DNA of 64,000 nt from Robertmurraya kyonggiensis (GTDB taxonomy: Bacteria; Bacillota; Bacilli; Bacillales; Cytobacillaceae), in NCBI RefSeq assembly GCF_005116465.1, contig NZ_SWBM01000001.1:1302001-1366000 (forward strand), in the 5' to 3' direction. The translations under genes were made by a program, and so were the position numbers. Positions within the stretch are counted from its first letter, which is position 1. Every line of letters starts with the position of its first letter. Shown in pieces: positions 46,395 to 55,754 of the stretch. A model generated the notes under the pieces. The model saw only the letters and a program-made list of their open reading frames with translations. It made no database searches and was not told the origin of the DNA.

Positions 46395-47951
46395 CTATTT
46401 GATGCGTATTGTTTTAGAAGAATACGCAGTATTGTAGTTTGAGCTAGATGTTGCAGTAGACAATTTATAATAGCCTTTTGTTGTGTATTTATTGGTTGCC
46501 ATCTTGTAAGATGCTTGTCCTTTGGAGTTCGTTTTTACTGTTACAACTTTTGCTTTCCCTTTAGGTGGGGTAATCGTTAATTTAACGGTGCTGTTTGCAA
46601 GAGCTTTCTTTGTTCCTTTGTCTACAACTTTTACGGATACCTCGACCGTTTTCCCAACTTTATAGCTTGAAGCATTAGTAGAGATAGTTGAGACCATATT
46701 TTTCTTAATTGGCGGCTTTACCTCTTGCTTTTTTGGAACTATTTTAATGGGTTGTGGCGCTGGTTGTTTAACTAGCTGCTGCGTATTATCAATTTGCGTT
46801 TTTACTTCTGTTTTTGCCGGAACATCGACAACTTTTTCTTGTTGTGCAGAATTGACGATTACAGGAGCTTTTACAAGCCCATAACCGAAATATGAATCCT
46901 TTCCAGCGACACCTAAATCTTGGGTGGATGCAATTAAATTTGTACGCAGCTGAATATTTGTATAGGTCGGATTCGCTTGTTTCAATAGTGCTAGTGTTCC
47001 AGCAACATATGGTGTAGCCATTGAAGTTCCAGACATACTTACATAACTGTTGTTCAAGTAAGTGCTCATAACTTTCACACCTGGTGCAGATACTTCAACT
47101 GAATTACCTGTAGCCGAAAATCTACCGCGCTGATTTAAGTAATCAGTAGCAGAGACTGCAATCACAGACTCATAACGTGCCGGATATTCAACGGTATCTC
47201 CAGTTCCATCTGTGTTTCCGTGGTTACCTGCAGCTGCTACGACTAATAATCCTTGATTATAGGCATTATCAACAGCTTGATGTAATGCGAAAGAATCCAT
47301 AGTGGCAGTTAGGCTTAAATTAATAATATCCATCTTATTGCTGATCGCCCAATCGATTCCCTTGATGATATCGGAAAGGTAGCCAGAACCTGTTTTATCT
47401 AAAACTTTTACCGCATAAATATCTGCATCTGGCGCTACACCGACCGTACCGATTTCATTTTTTTCAGCACCAATAATCCCAGCGACATGAGTACCGTGGC
47501 CGTTATCATCAGTATAGGAATTTGTATAGGAAGTAAATGAGATACCACCAGAAACTACAAGGTCCTCATGTGTGGCTATACCAGTGTCTAATACTGCAAT
47601 TGTCACACCTTTACCGGTGAGTTGTGAATTCCACGCAGCTGGAGCTTCTATTTGATTAATTCCCCAATCAGGATTCTGTCCTTTAATCGAAACGCGCTGA
47701 TCAACTTCGACAGCTAATACATCTTTGTCACGTTCAAGAATTTCAATGGCAGCCTCGGGAATTTCTCCAGTTACAACTGGTAGGCTGTTAAATTCTTCTT
47801 CAATTTCACCATTAACGTTTTCAACGGCTTTCTGGTCAATTTCATCTTTAAATACAATGATCACGTATTCTTTATTTATATCAGCATGAACCGGTGGGCT
47901 CATAGAAATTAAAAGCGAAGTTAAAATTAGGAAGGATAATAATTTCTTCAT
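46395..47951 (-). CDS. Secreted subtilisin-like S8 protease with Ig-like C-terminus
   Basis: A 518-residue pre-pro-protease. The signal peptide ends near residue 23. An I9-type propeptide covers about 27-85. The catalytic triad is Asp122 (VLDTGIA), His152 (NGHGTHVAG) and Ser310 (SGTSMATP), with oxyanion Asn243. After a Pro/Lys/Gln-rich linker (about 370-415), the last 100 residues form a bacterial Ig-like domain (SSYKVGKTVEVSVKVVDKGT). It is probably an extracellular scavenging or wall-associated protease. GGAGG precedes the ATG. It is the last ordinary chromosomal gene before the island. Confidence 0.92.
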   Translation of the reverse strand: MKKLLSFLILTSLLISMSPPVHADINKEYVIIVFKDEIDQKAVENVNGEIEEEFNSLPVVTGEIPEAAIEILERDKDVLAVEVDQRVSIKGQNPDWGINQIEAPAAWNSQLTGKGVTIAVLDTGIATHEDLVVSGGISFTSYTNSYTDDNGHGTHVAGIIGAEKNEIGTVGVAPDADIYAVKVLDKTGSGYLSDIIKGIDWAISNKMDIINLSLTATMDSFALHQAVDNAYNQGLLVVAAAGNHGNTDGTGDTVEYPARYESVIAVSATDYLNQRGRFSATGNSVEVSAPGVKVMSTYLNNSYVSMSGTSMATPYVAGTLALLKQANPTYTNIQLRTNLIASTQDLGVAGKDSYFGYGLVKAPVIVNSAQQEKVVDVPAKTEVKTQIDNTQQLVKQPAPQPIKIVPKKQEVKPPIKKNMVSTISTNASSYKVGKTVEVSVKVVDKGTKKALANSTVKLTITPPKGKAKVVTVKTNSKGQASYKMATNKYTTKGYYKLSTATSSSNYNTAYSSKTIRIK

Positions 47952-48535
47952 TTATCTGCCTCCAAGAAGAGTATTAACGAGATATATAGATAAATATAGA
48001 GAGTAATTGCAGAATTTAATAGAGGTATGTATTGGGAAAATAGAAGGGAGGAGGCACGTTAAAATTTGCTATATAAAATGTTCTTTGTATTAGATCTATA
48101 ACCAGTATATTTGCTTTGAAATTATTAAACTAAAGTAAACTGGAATTCTTTACTGAATAACAACGAGCTTTAAGATTAAGAGCTGCACAGAAATAATAAA
48201 GTCGATGCTCTGGTATTAACAAAGATACGAAACGTTAAGTAAACCGGAATTCTTTGCCGAATATCTAATAAGTGCAATTTTAGAAAATGAAAATAAGTAA
48301 AACGAAAAAGGTTTATGTGAAAACTAGAATTCATTTTACTGAGTAATAACTAAAGGAATTGTAAGTTATGAAGGTTTGATGGAAATCCTTAAAATTTTTA
48401 GTTTTGTCTCACTATCTTAAGTATACTTTGGTATTGAGACGTGGATTGTCTCTTTTTATTCAATTACTCATAATGTATATTATGTAAACTAAGAAAAATG
48501 AATTTTATAAGAGGAGCTTAAATTAACTCTCCCCT
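47952..48535. repeat. AT-rich gene-free stretch with three decayed GAATTC-centred repeats
   Basis: No gene is supported. A repeat of about 28 bp occurs three times: AAGTAAACTGGAATTCTTTA at 48133, AAGTAAACCGGAATTCTTTG at 48237, and GAAAACTAGAATTCATTTTA near 48317. Each copy is followed by CTGAATAA, CCGAATAT or CTGAGTAA. The copies are diverged, spaced about 80-105 bp apart, and lie directly outside the transposon end. They could be remnants of an older element or of repeated recombination. Confidence 0.5.
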
Positions 48536-48695
48536 TGTTGACGGATGTCCGTTGAAGCAAAAGTGTATACATTAGGGAACCAAAAGTGTATACATAAGTG
48601 ACTTTCTTATAAATATTCCTACTCCCTATCAATTGATTGAAGCAAAAATGATACATAAGTAACGGGATTATAAAAACAAAAATGTATACATAACA
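48536..48695 (+). repeat. Transposon end with four TnsB-like binding sites
   Basis: TGTTGACGGA at 48536 is followed by four copies of a site of about 17-20 bp: CAAAAGTGTATACATTAG (48558), CAAAAGTGTATACATAAGTG (48581), CAAAAATGATACATAAGT (48643) and CAAAAATGTATACATAACA (48677). Clustered direct copies of such a site inside a TGT terminus are the hallmark of Tn7/Tn5053-type ends. All copies point the same way, into the island. Confidence 0.7.
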
Positions 48696-48818
48696 TACAG
48701 AATAACCATTAATAATTAGACCTAAATTAAAATTGGAAAATCTTTTGCCTTAATTTGATCACTAAATCTTTATAAAATAGTTTTAAAGTGATTTTTTATA
48801 AAGATTGGATGTGTTAAT

Positions 48819-49040
48819 TTGCTAGAGAATCAAAATAACCCCTATCAACCATTATTCCCTTGGTATATAGAAGAATATTTTATTAAAAGGGAACTATCAG
48901 AAAAAACAAAGAATATTTATAAGGGAGAATTTATCTTCTTTTTTAATTGGTTATCTTCAAAAAAATTATGTAACAATTACGTCAAATTTATATTTTACGT
49001 AATAAAGGATTTTCAAAAAAATAATACCTCTCAGATTTGA
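48819..49040 (+). pseudogene. Truncated tyrosine recombinase (N-terminal SAM-like domain)
   Basis: About 73 residues from a TTG or similar start. WYIEEYFIKRELSEKTKNIY then FFFNWLSSKK is the core-binding domain of XerC/D-type and phage-integrase-family recombinases. The catalytic domain with its R-H-R-Y residues is absent, because the frame stops after KNNTSQI and runs straight into a terminator. It is a remnant of an integrase inside the transposon boundary. Confidence 0.55.
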
Positions 49041-49056
49041 TGTATTATTTTTTTAT
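49018..49056. terminator. Bidirectional terminator between recombinase remnant and jetD
   Basis: AATAATAC pairs with GTATTATT around a 14-nt loop, with T-runs in both orientations. It serves the Wadjet operon on the minus strand. Confidence 0.7.
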
Positions 49057-49083
49057 AAACTACAACGGGATATAATTAGCTTT

Positions 49084-50445
49084 TTATTTTTCCTTAATAT
49101 TTTCCAAGAGTTTTGTTAAGATATTTTCTTGGTAACCAGCTAATTTATAACGTTTCATTTCATACGCTATCTCCATAAGAGTATTGTGCTTAATCATACT
49201 GTTTAACTGTTGTATTCTACTATCACTAATTTCTTCTTCAGACAATGCAGACAGATAATTTTGAACGGTATAACCCCATAAATTCACCTTTTCACCAAAT
49301 CGATTTATTAATCTCTGTGCAATACCTAATCCTTCTGGATCAAAATCGCCTGCATAACAAATAGTTCCTCCATTACTAACAAAGACTTCTAAGAACTTAA
49401 TAGTTGCTAAAGTTAACATACCATTCCCACAAACAATTGAGGTATTAAGTTTTTTATTTATTACTTCACTTATTAAATATGAAGCTAAATTTGAGTTTTC
49501 AACCATATATATAATGTTGTTAGCAGCTACTACTTCACTTAACTTTATCACCTCTCTTAACGGTAGATTAAGAGAGGATTTTTGCGAAACAGTTGCTTGT
49601 AACAAATCATTTAATTGTCCATCTTTATTTCTACCTGACACATTAAAAACAGTAACATCATTCGCAAGATCATCCACTAGAATATGATAATTAAACAGCA
49701 ATTCTGCTACCTCTTCAGCATTTAAGGACGGCTTCATCGCAACATCAGTATTCAATTGAGTTAACAATTGTAATATATATATGAGAAACTTCCCTTTTTC
49801 TTCATCTTTATCAAACGCATGAGGATTTCTTGTTACAGCTGCTGCAAACATTGGTAAATATACAGGCGTTTCCAGAGGGAACATTCTCAATAACTTTGAA
49901 ACTGTTTGCAAGTTATTACTCAGCAACTCCTTATTTTGCTTATACTGTTGGTATAATCGATTATTCTTATTCTCTTCCTCTTCTGCCCAACAAATAATTC
50001 TTCTCAAATCCTCAGGATGATCTTCAGTCTTATAAGAATTAAAGAACATTTTTCTTTCATCAAGAAAATTTAATATTTCTTCCTTTTTTGTAATCAAGGA
50101 GTCTCCAAAATATAACTCTACAAGCTCAAATAAAGACATTGAATATATTAAAGATTCATATACCGTCCCCTTCCACGCCTTAAGGAATTTAATCGCAGTC
50201 ACTTTGATAACTTTTTTCTTATTTAAATCCTCTCCTAATAAGCCACCAATTGCATCTTTCTCTAACTGTGTAGGCTTGTTAAGTTCAGCAGTTATATTGT
50301 TTTCTAATCGACCATAACTCTTGTATTTCTCTCTAAAAGAGGAAAACAGGCGTTCAAAGCCCGTTTCCTCTCTTAAAGTATTGATAAAATTATTCAACTG
50401 GTTCGAGTGTTGCTGCTGATTCTCTTTCTTGAGCAAACCATTCAT
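49084..50445 (-). CDS. jetD: Wadjet nuclease subunit JetD (Toprim, DUF2399/TIGR02679-like)
   Basis: A 453-residue protein. The C-terminal Toprim domain has IYMVENSNLASYL (acidic Glu) and GTICYAGDFDPEGLGIA (D-x-D), the topoisomerase-VI-A-like nuclease active site of JetD. The N-terminal half matches the helical region of TIGR02679/DUF3323-type proteins. In Wadjet, JetD cleaves plasmid DNA after loop extrusion by JetABC. The start overlaps the jetC end by 56 bp. The ATG at 50445 has AGGGG too close, so an in-frame TTG at 50436 may be the true start. It is the last gene of the operon. Confidence 0.85.
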   Translation of the reverse strand: MNGLLKKENQQQHSNQLNNFINTLREETGFERLFSSFREKYKSYGRLENNITAELNKPTQLEKDAIGGLLGEDLNKKKVIKVTAIKFLKAWKGTVYESLIYSMSLFELVELYFGDSLITKKEEILNFLDERKMFFNSYKTEDHPEDLRRIICWAEEEENKNNRLYQQYKQNKELLSNNLQTVSKLLRMFPLETPVYLPMFAAAVTRNPHAFDKDEEKGKFLIYILQLLTQLNTDVAMKPSLNAEEVAELLFNYHILVDDLANDVTVFNVSGRNKDGQLNDLLQATVSQKSSLNLPLREVIKLSEVVAANNIIYMVENSNLASYLISEVINKKLNTSIVCGNGMLTLATIKFLEVFVSNGGTICYAGDFDPEGLGIAQRLINRFGEKVNLWGYTVQNYLSALSEEEISDSRIQQLNSMIKHNTLMEIAYEMKRYKLAGYQENILTKLLENIKEK

Positions 50446-53400
50446 CCCCTATTCTTTCTCGTTTATGACCGTTCCAGTAATACGATTGTATCGCAACAAA
50501 TGGACGATTATCCGGCCTAGAGAGTTCATATATATTTAATGACGGAACTGTTTCGAATGTTCCCCATAAAGATTGAGAGTTTAAGATGTAGTTAAAACCA
50601 AGTTTATAGATATAATCAAACATGATTTTTATATTTTCATCATCCACTCTTGCAAAGGCTTCATCAAGAGTGAAAATTCTCGGAGCATCCTCTCTACCTT
50701 CAGAATACTTAGCGTAAAGAGCTGCCAAGACAGGTGTTACCATCGCAAGAACTCTTTGACCACCACTTAACTCACCATAGGTATTTCTGTTCAATGGTTT
50801 CTCTTTGTCACCTTTTTTAGTGAAGTAAATTTGGAATTCAAACCAACTACGGTAATCCAACACTTTTTTCATTATCTCCTGGAGTGTCATTTCTCCATCT
50901 TTTGCAAATCTATCTTTTGCATACTCAATCTTCGTTCTAAAATGCTTCGCAATCTTGTCAATATCTACCCATCGACTATCTTTCTTTAGAGCATCGACCA
51001 GGGCGCGCGTATCCATTTCATCCTCTTTGTTAGGATCAGCTTTTTTAGGAACCCATCTAATTCTGAATTTAATGATGTTTTCATGTTCCATATAGTTGTT
51101 CATCTCTTTTTCCCAACGCTCTACATATTGTATCTTCTTTCTAATTTCAGCCCCTAAAGAGTTGATTAGGATATCTTGATATAATCTTCTATCCTTTTCA
51201 TGAGCCTCTTCTTCTAAATCAGCTATTCTCTTCGTTAACCTTTCTACAGCAACACCAGGAGACACTCTCACTTCATCAACTTCTAATGTAACAACATCTC
51301 GCGTCATTTGCTCTTTCACATAGTTTAACCTCTCGATAATAGCAGGATTTTCACTTACCCATACAGGAACGTACTCAGACGCTCTGTTTTCCAACTCTAA
51401 CTCATAAATAGGGAGTTCAGTAAGTTCATCCATGAATCTCCTAGATAATTTTCTCTTAGCTTCTCCAATATTTGCTCTTCCTTTATCTAAGCGATGCCCA
51501 GACTTACTTAATACGAATTGCGCTTTCTCTTCTATAGTATTAAGTGTTTCATCGATAGGATAAATACCTAGCAATAACTGTTCTTTAAACGCTTTTTCCC
51601 ACGCAACGCTTAACATTTCTTCTAAAGGAATTTGATTATCCCTTTTACTTTGTACTCTCTTCTCTTCATCTTTAATATCTTTATCTAATAGAACCTCACT
51701 CTTAGTTAGATTTTCTATCTTTTCAGGAAGAGTTTTATTAATCAATATAGACAACTCTTGAACTCTATTTAATATCTCTTTGTCACCTAAGTTTTCTAGT
51801 TGCTCAACTAAAATCTTTATTCTGTTAATGACCTTTTCCATAGCCAACTCTACATCTACCATATCAGAATGACTTTCATCTCTAACTCGTTCTTGCAGAG
51901 CCACTTGACCTACATAAGATGAAATACTTTCTTTGAAATAATGAATTTCTTTATAGTTTGACTCCAATTTAACCAGAGCAGAAAAGTATTCATTGATGTT
52001 GGATAATTCATTTTTATATGTTTCTAAATCTAACTTTAAATTTGAATAATTAACTGCTTTTTGAATCATCGCCTTTAATTGTTTCATACTTTCTTCCAAG
52101 GCAGCAATTTTATTCGACAACTCATCTCTTTGAGGAAATAATACTAAGCTAATTTTCTCTTGTTGCTGACGAATATCCTTCAAATAACCCTCTAAATCAT
52201 TAATAAGAGGAAATGCATGGAAATCAATTGCAGTATCTTGAAGTTGCTTATCTAGTGTTTCTTTATTTAATACCAAAGAACCAAAATGATTACATTTATC
52301 GATTTCTTGTTGAATAGCCTGTATCTTTTTTTGGCGGTACACTTCTCTTGCAGATTTACCAATAAACACATTTTCATCGTATAAAGAAGACAACCCCATA
52401 ACAAAGCTATTTTTAAAACTACCATTATCTAACACAAACCCATCTTCGTGAAACTCAAAAGAAATTCCTCGCAGCAACACTTCTAATCTCGGATCAGCAC
52501 TAATTAATACTTCCGAAAGATTATGCTGTTTTTCTGAACCGTAAGTAAGTACCGTTGTGATTTCGGAAGCCACTTCAACTTCTTCTTTAGCAACTATTAC
52601 CGATGACAAGATTCCCGATTCATACAACGCATTTTGTATCATTACTTGTTGTTCAGTACCTACACCACTCTTAAATTCGAACGCCTCATAGAATGGTATG
52701 TATTCAATTCCTTTTCCACTCAGTACAGCCCAACTATCTCTCTTATTAATTACAAAGTCAGGCTCTATTTCTGGTGTTTCAATAAGTTTCTTAAGTTCTT
52801 GATCCAACTTTAATACTGCATCTTTTTCCATACTTATTTTATGGTCAACAAGCATCAATTCTCTTTTAATTTCATTGCATATTCCCTCGTAATGCTCGAT
52901 AAGAGGGTTAAGATATTCTTCTTTTGATACTTCTTCGTATACATCTTCTAGATTCATTAACAATTTATCCTCTAAGTCATTGGAAACCTGGAGGTTTAAG
53001 GATGCCAACTTCCAAGAAACAATATTTTCGCGTAATTGAGTCAATCTATTCTCGTATTGTTCTTGAGTGTCATCAATTTTCTTTTGACATTCATCAATTA
53101 GCATTCTTATGGTGCCAAGAGAATTTTCATAGATGCCTTTTTCACCATTTAACCTTTCAACTTCTTCCAATTGAATTTTAGTTTTTTCAACTAGACTTTT
53201 GTATTCCTCAACCGATTGTCTCCAAGAAACAAACGAATAATCACTATTATTCTGATTGCTATCGTAATGTTCAAAAAAAGGAAGGTGTTTTTCGAATTCC
53301 ATCAATTCAGCAAGTGATCGTATATCCTCCAAGTTATCATCATGTTCTAATTGAACCTTCGTTAACTTAAACTCTTGTTCTCCTACTATTCGCTGATACT

Positions 53401-54553
53401 TATTAAACAATCGAATAGCTTCTTCCTTCTTAGCAGTAAGATTTACTAATCTATTTTCAAGGTCAAGAAGATTATTTTCTTGCTCTTCCTTTCTACTTCT
53501 CAAGGACTCAATCTCTTCTACACCTAGATTTGCTTTTTCCTCTATACGAACTTGGATTTCATCCCTAGTTTTTCTAATATCAATTCTTACTTGAGCTAAT
53601 TTTTCTTTATTTTTTTGTAGTTGATTTTCTAAATCCCTTACTTCTCTTTTGGTACTCTCAAGTTGCTTTGAAGCCTTCAAGAAAGCATCAGCCTTCTCAG
53701 CAAACACGATTTCATTATATGATTGATATACATCATTTAAAGCACTTATTCTCTTTAAATCTCTTTTATATCCAACCAAATCCTTTTCGATACGGTCAAT
53801 CGATTCAATCGAAGACATAAGGGGACGCAACTCTTCCTCTGTTAATTGAGGCAAAGATTCATTCAGAACTACAGCTGCACCCTCGGGTTTGTTCTGGTCA
53901 CTCAACTTTGGACTTCTAGCTTGATGCAACAAGTCAATTAGACCACTATAACTTTCATCATCAAAACCGAATAAATGCTTGTTTACCGCCTTAGCGTATT
54001 CATCTCGATGATTGTAGACTTTTCCACACTTTAAACGATTCTCGATTTCGTCTCTTAACTCTTTCTCAGTAAGCGCTATCGTTTGCTCATGCCCTTCAAC
54101 CAACTCTTTTGAATAAAGCCTTAGGTTATGAGCTTCTTCGCCAATTCTTTTCCCATCTACTACAAAATACCAAATTGTAGACTTCTTCTTCTCCCTATTA
54201 GCTTCAATCCCCATACCAATAGTCTTAGTAATACCAGAACGCTTTTTAAATTCTAAAGCTATGTATCCCGTCCTATGCTTAAGATTTAATAACTGTTCTT
54301 CGCCCAACACAGTATCTGTAATTTTTCGCTCTTTTCCTCCAAAAGGATCTAGCTTATGAGGTCTTGTATCCCCATCCAATAAAACAGTAATTAAGCTTTG
54401 AGTAGTTACTGATTTACCACTACCGTTATGCCCTCTCAATACCGCACAACCATCTTTGAATATTAACTCCTGATTCGGGTAATACCAGAAGTTGTAAAGC
54501 ACAGCACGATACATAAACCATCGATCAACTTTATTGTCCACCATTAAACTCAT
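50390..54553 (-). CDS. jetC: Wadjet SMC-like ATPase JetC
   Basis: A 1387-residue SMC/MukB-type motor. Walker A GHNGSGKS is at 41-48 near the N-terminus. Two long coiled-coil arms (about 275-500 and 820-1050) flank a hinge region. The C-terminal head has the signature YGELSGGQRVLAMVTPVL and Walker B RIFTLDEAFARVDD. It probably dimerises and extrudes DNA loops together with JetA (kleisin) and JetB (KITE). The ATG follows AAAGGGG. Both ATPase halves are intact, so the system looks functional. Confidence 0.92.
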   Translation of the reverse strand: MSLMVDNKVDRWFMYRAVLYNFWYYPNQELIFKDGCAVLRGHNGSGKSVTTQSLITVLLDGDTRPHKLDPFGGKERKITDTVLGEEQLLNLKHRTGYIALEFKKRSGITKTIGMGIEANREKKKSTIWYFVVDGKRIGEEAHNLRLYSKELVEGHEQTIALTEKELRDEIENRLKCGKVYNHRDEYAKAVNKHLFGFDDESYSGLIDLLHQARSPKLSDQNKPEGAAVVLNESLPQLTEEELRPLMSSIESIDRIEKDLVGYKRDLKRISALNDVYQSYNEIVFAEKADAFLKASKQLESTKREVRDLENQLQKNKEKLAQVRIDIRKTRDEIQVRIEEKANLGVEEIESLRSRKEEQENNLLDLENRLVNLTAKKEEAIRLFNKYQRIVGEQEFKLTKVQLEHDDNLEDIRSLAELMEFEKHLPFFEHYDSNQNNSDYSFVSWRQSVEEYKSLVEKTKIQLEEVERLNGEKGIYENSLGTIRMLIDECQKKIDDTQEQYENRLTQLRENIVSWKLASLNLQVSNDLEDKLLMNLEDVYEEVSKEEYLNPLIEHYEGICNEIKRELMLVDHKISMEKDAVLKLDQELKKLIETPEIEPDFVINKRDSWAVLSGKGIEYIPFYEAFEFKSGVGTEQQVMIQNALYESGILSSVIVAKEEVEVASEITTVLTYGSEKQHNLSEVLISADPRLEVLLRGISFEFHEDGFVLDNGSFKNSFVMGLSSLYDENVFIGKSAREVYRQKKIQAIQQEIDKCNHFGSLVLNKETLDKQLQDTAIDFHAFPLINDLEGYLKDIRQQQEKISLVLFPQRDELSNKIAALEESMKQLKAMIQKAVNYSNLKLDLETYKNELSNINEYFSALVKLESNYKEIHYFKESISSYVGQVALQERVRDESHSDMVDVELAMEKVINRIKILVEQLENLGDKEILNRVQELSILINKTLPEKIENLTKSEVLLDKDIKDEEKRVQSKRDNQIPLEEMLSVAWEKAFKEQLLLGIYPIDETLNTIEEKAQFVLSKSGHRLDKGRANIGEAKRKLSRRFMDELTELPIYELELENRASEYVPVWVSENPAIIERLNYVKEQMTRDVVTLEVDEVRVSPGVAVERLTKRIADLEEEAHEKDRRLYQDILINSLGAEIRKKIQYVERWEKEMNNYMEHENIIKFRIRWVPKKADPNKEDEMDTRALVDALKKDSRWVDIDKIAKHFRTKIEYAKDRFAKDGEMTLQEIMKKVLDYRSWFEFQIYFTKKGDKEKPLNRNTYGELSGGQRVLAMVTPVLAALYAKYSEGREDAPRIFTLDEAFARVDDENIKIMFDYIYKLGFNYILNSQSLWGTFETVPSLNIYELSRPDNRPFVAIQSYYWNGHKRERIGDEWFAQERESAATLEPVE

Positions 54554-54571
54554 TGTCTATATCCCCTTTGA

Positions 54572-55753
54572 TTAGTAATCTCCTATAATTCTAAATAACC
54601 CTTCTTTTATTACATAGACTTCATCTTCAACCACATCAAAAAGAGCCCATTTTTTCATTTCAGCAATGATTTCTTCTCTAAGATCATCTACACTTTGTTT
54701 CTTAGCTACTTTCGTCCAGTTAAGCCTATTCCTTTGCTTAATATCCGAAACCAAATTAGTTATCTCAGTGAAAGAAAGTTCAATTTGATTGGATTTGTTT
54801 AATGGATAGGCAAATCTCGAATCATATAAATAACTAGCAAACTGAAGAATTAGTTTACATGTCATATTTTCAGAAGGAAATAGATTTTGACCGCCTGCCG
54901 AAACATCATTTGTAAGCATGGATACAGTTTTGTATCTTTCATATGACAAATCACTATATCTATAAAAATGATTTTCGATAGCTGGATAATAATTTTTAAC
55001 ATACTCCAGTTCATCAAATCCTAGTTCATTGTGATACACAATCGGCTCAAGGAATAAACGACGATAATAGCGATGTTTTCTATCAACCATTTCGAAATTC
55101 TCTTGTTCAAGGTAATTCATGAAATCTTTTAAGGAGTTCCAAGAGGTTACATCCTCTCTAAAATAACGCATGAAAAAAGAACAATACGGTGTTCTTCTAA
55201 GAAGAACGTCATGGTCATCATTTCCTGAATAATCATCAATTTCTTGGTCATCAACTATTATTAGTTTCATCTTAACTGCATATTTTAACACTCTCACCAA
55301 GGACAATCGATTCGTGTATCCTGACCCGCCCTTCCATTCTAAGGCACCGTCCTCTTGCACTTGTAGATATTCAACAATGTACTGTAACGTAAACTGTTGG
55401 TCGATGTTCTTGCTTTCAAGGTAAGCTAATAAGTAGAAAAAGAAGCAAAAATCCATTTGCCTTTTAAATACACTGGTACCATTCACTACTTTTTCACCCA
55501 TCCAGGACCTAGCCACTACAGGTACTTTCTCAAGCTTGATAACATCATTATTAGTAATTAATCGAAACAAGAAGTTTTCTCTAAAATATTTTTTTATTTC
55601 CACTTCATTGTCTTTAATTTTGTAGAATAAAGTCTCATCAACGTCTCTCAAAACCCAAAACCTGTTTAATAATTCATCTATACACTCTTTCACTACAGGC
55701 TTTACTTTGAATTTTTTATCGTACTCTAACTCTTCTTCCAAATATAAACTCAT
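54572..55753 (-). CDS. jetB: Wadjet KITE-like subunit JetB (DUF4194-type)
   Basis: About 393 residues from the ATG at 55753, placed by GAGGTG in the end of jetA; the longer frame from 55777 would overlap it more. It contains winged-helix-like segments (LLRRTPYCSFFMRYFREDVT, then YYRRLFLEPIVYHNELGFDE) as in JetB/MukE-like KITE proteins that bind the kleisin JetA. It lies between jetA and jetC in the canonical order. Confidence 0.8.
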   Translation of the reverse strand: MSLYLEEELEYDKKFKVKPVVKECIDELLNRFWVLRDVDETLFYKIKDNEVEIKKYFRENFLFRLITNNDVIKLEKVPVVARSWMGEKVVNGTSVFKRQMDFCFFFYLLAYLESKNIDQQFTLQYIVEYLQVQEDGALEWKGGSGYTNRLSLVRVLKYAVKMKLIIVDDQEIDDYSGNDDHDVLLRRTPYCSFFMRYFREDVTSWNSLKDFMNYLEQENFEMVDRKHRYYRRLFLEPIVYHNELGFDELEYVKNYYPAIENHFYRYSDLSYERYKTVSMLTNDVSAGGQNLFPSENMTCKLILQFASYLYDSRFAYPLNKSNQIELSFTEITNLVSDIKQRNRLNWTKVAKKQSVDDLREEIIAEMKKWALFDVVEDEVYVIKEGLFRIIGDY

Positions 55754-55754
55754 A

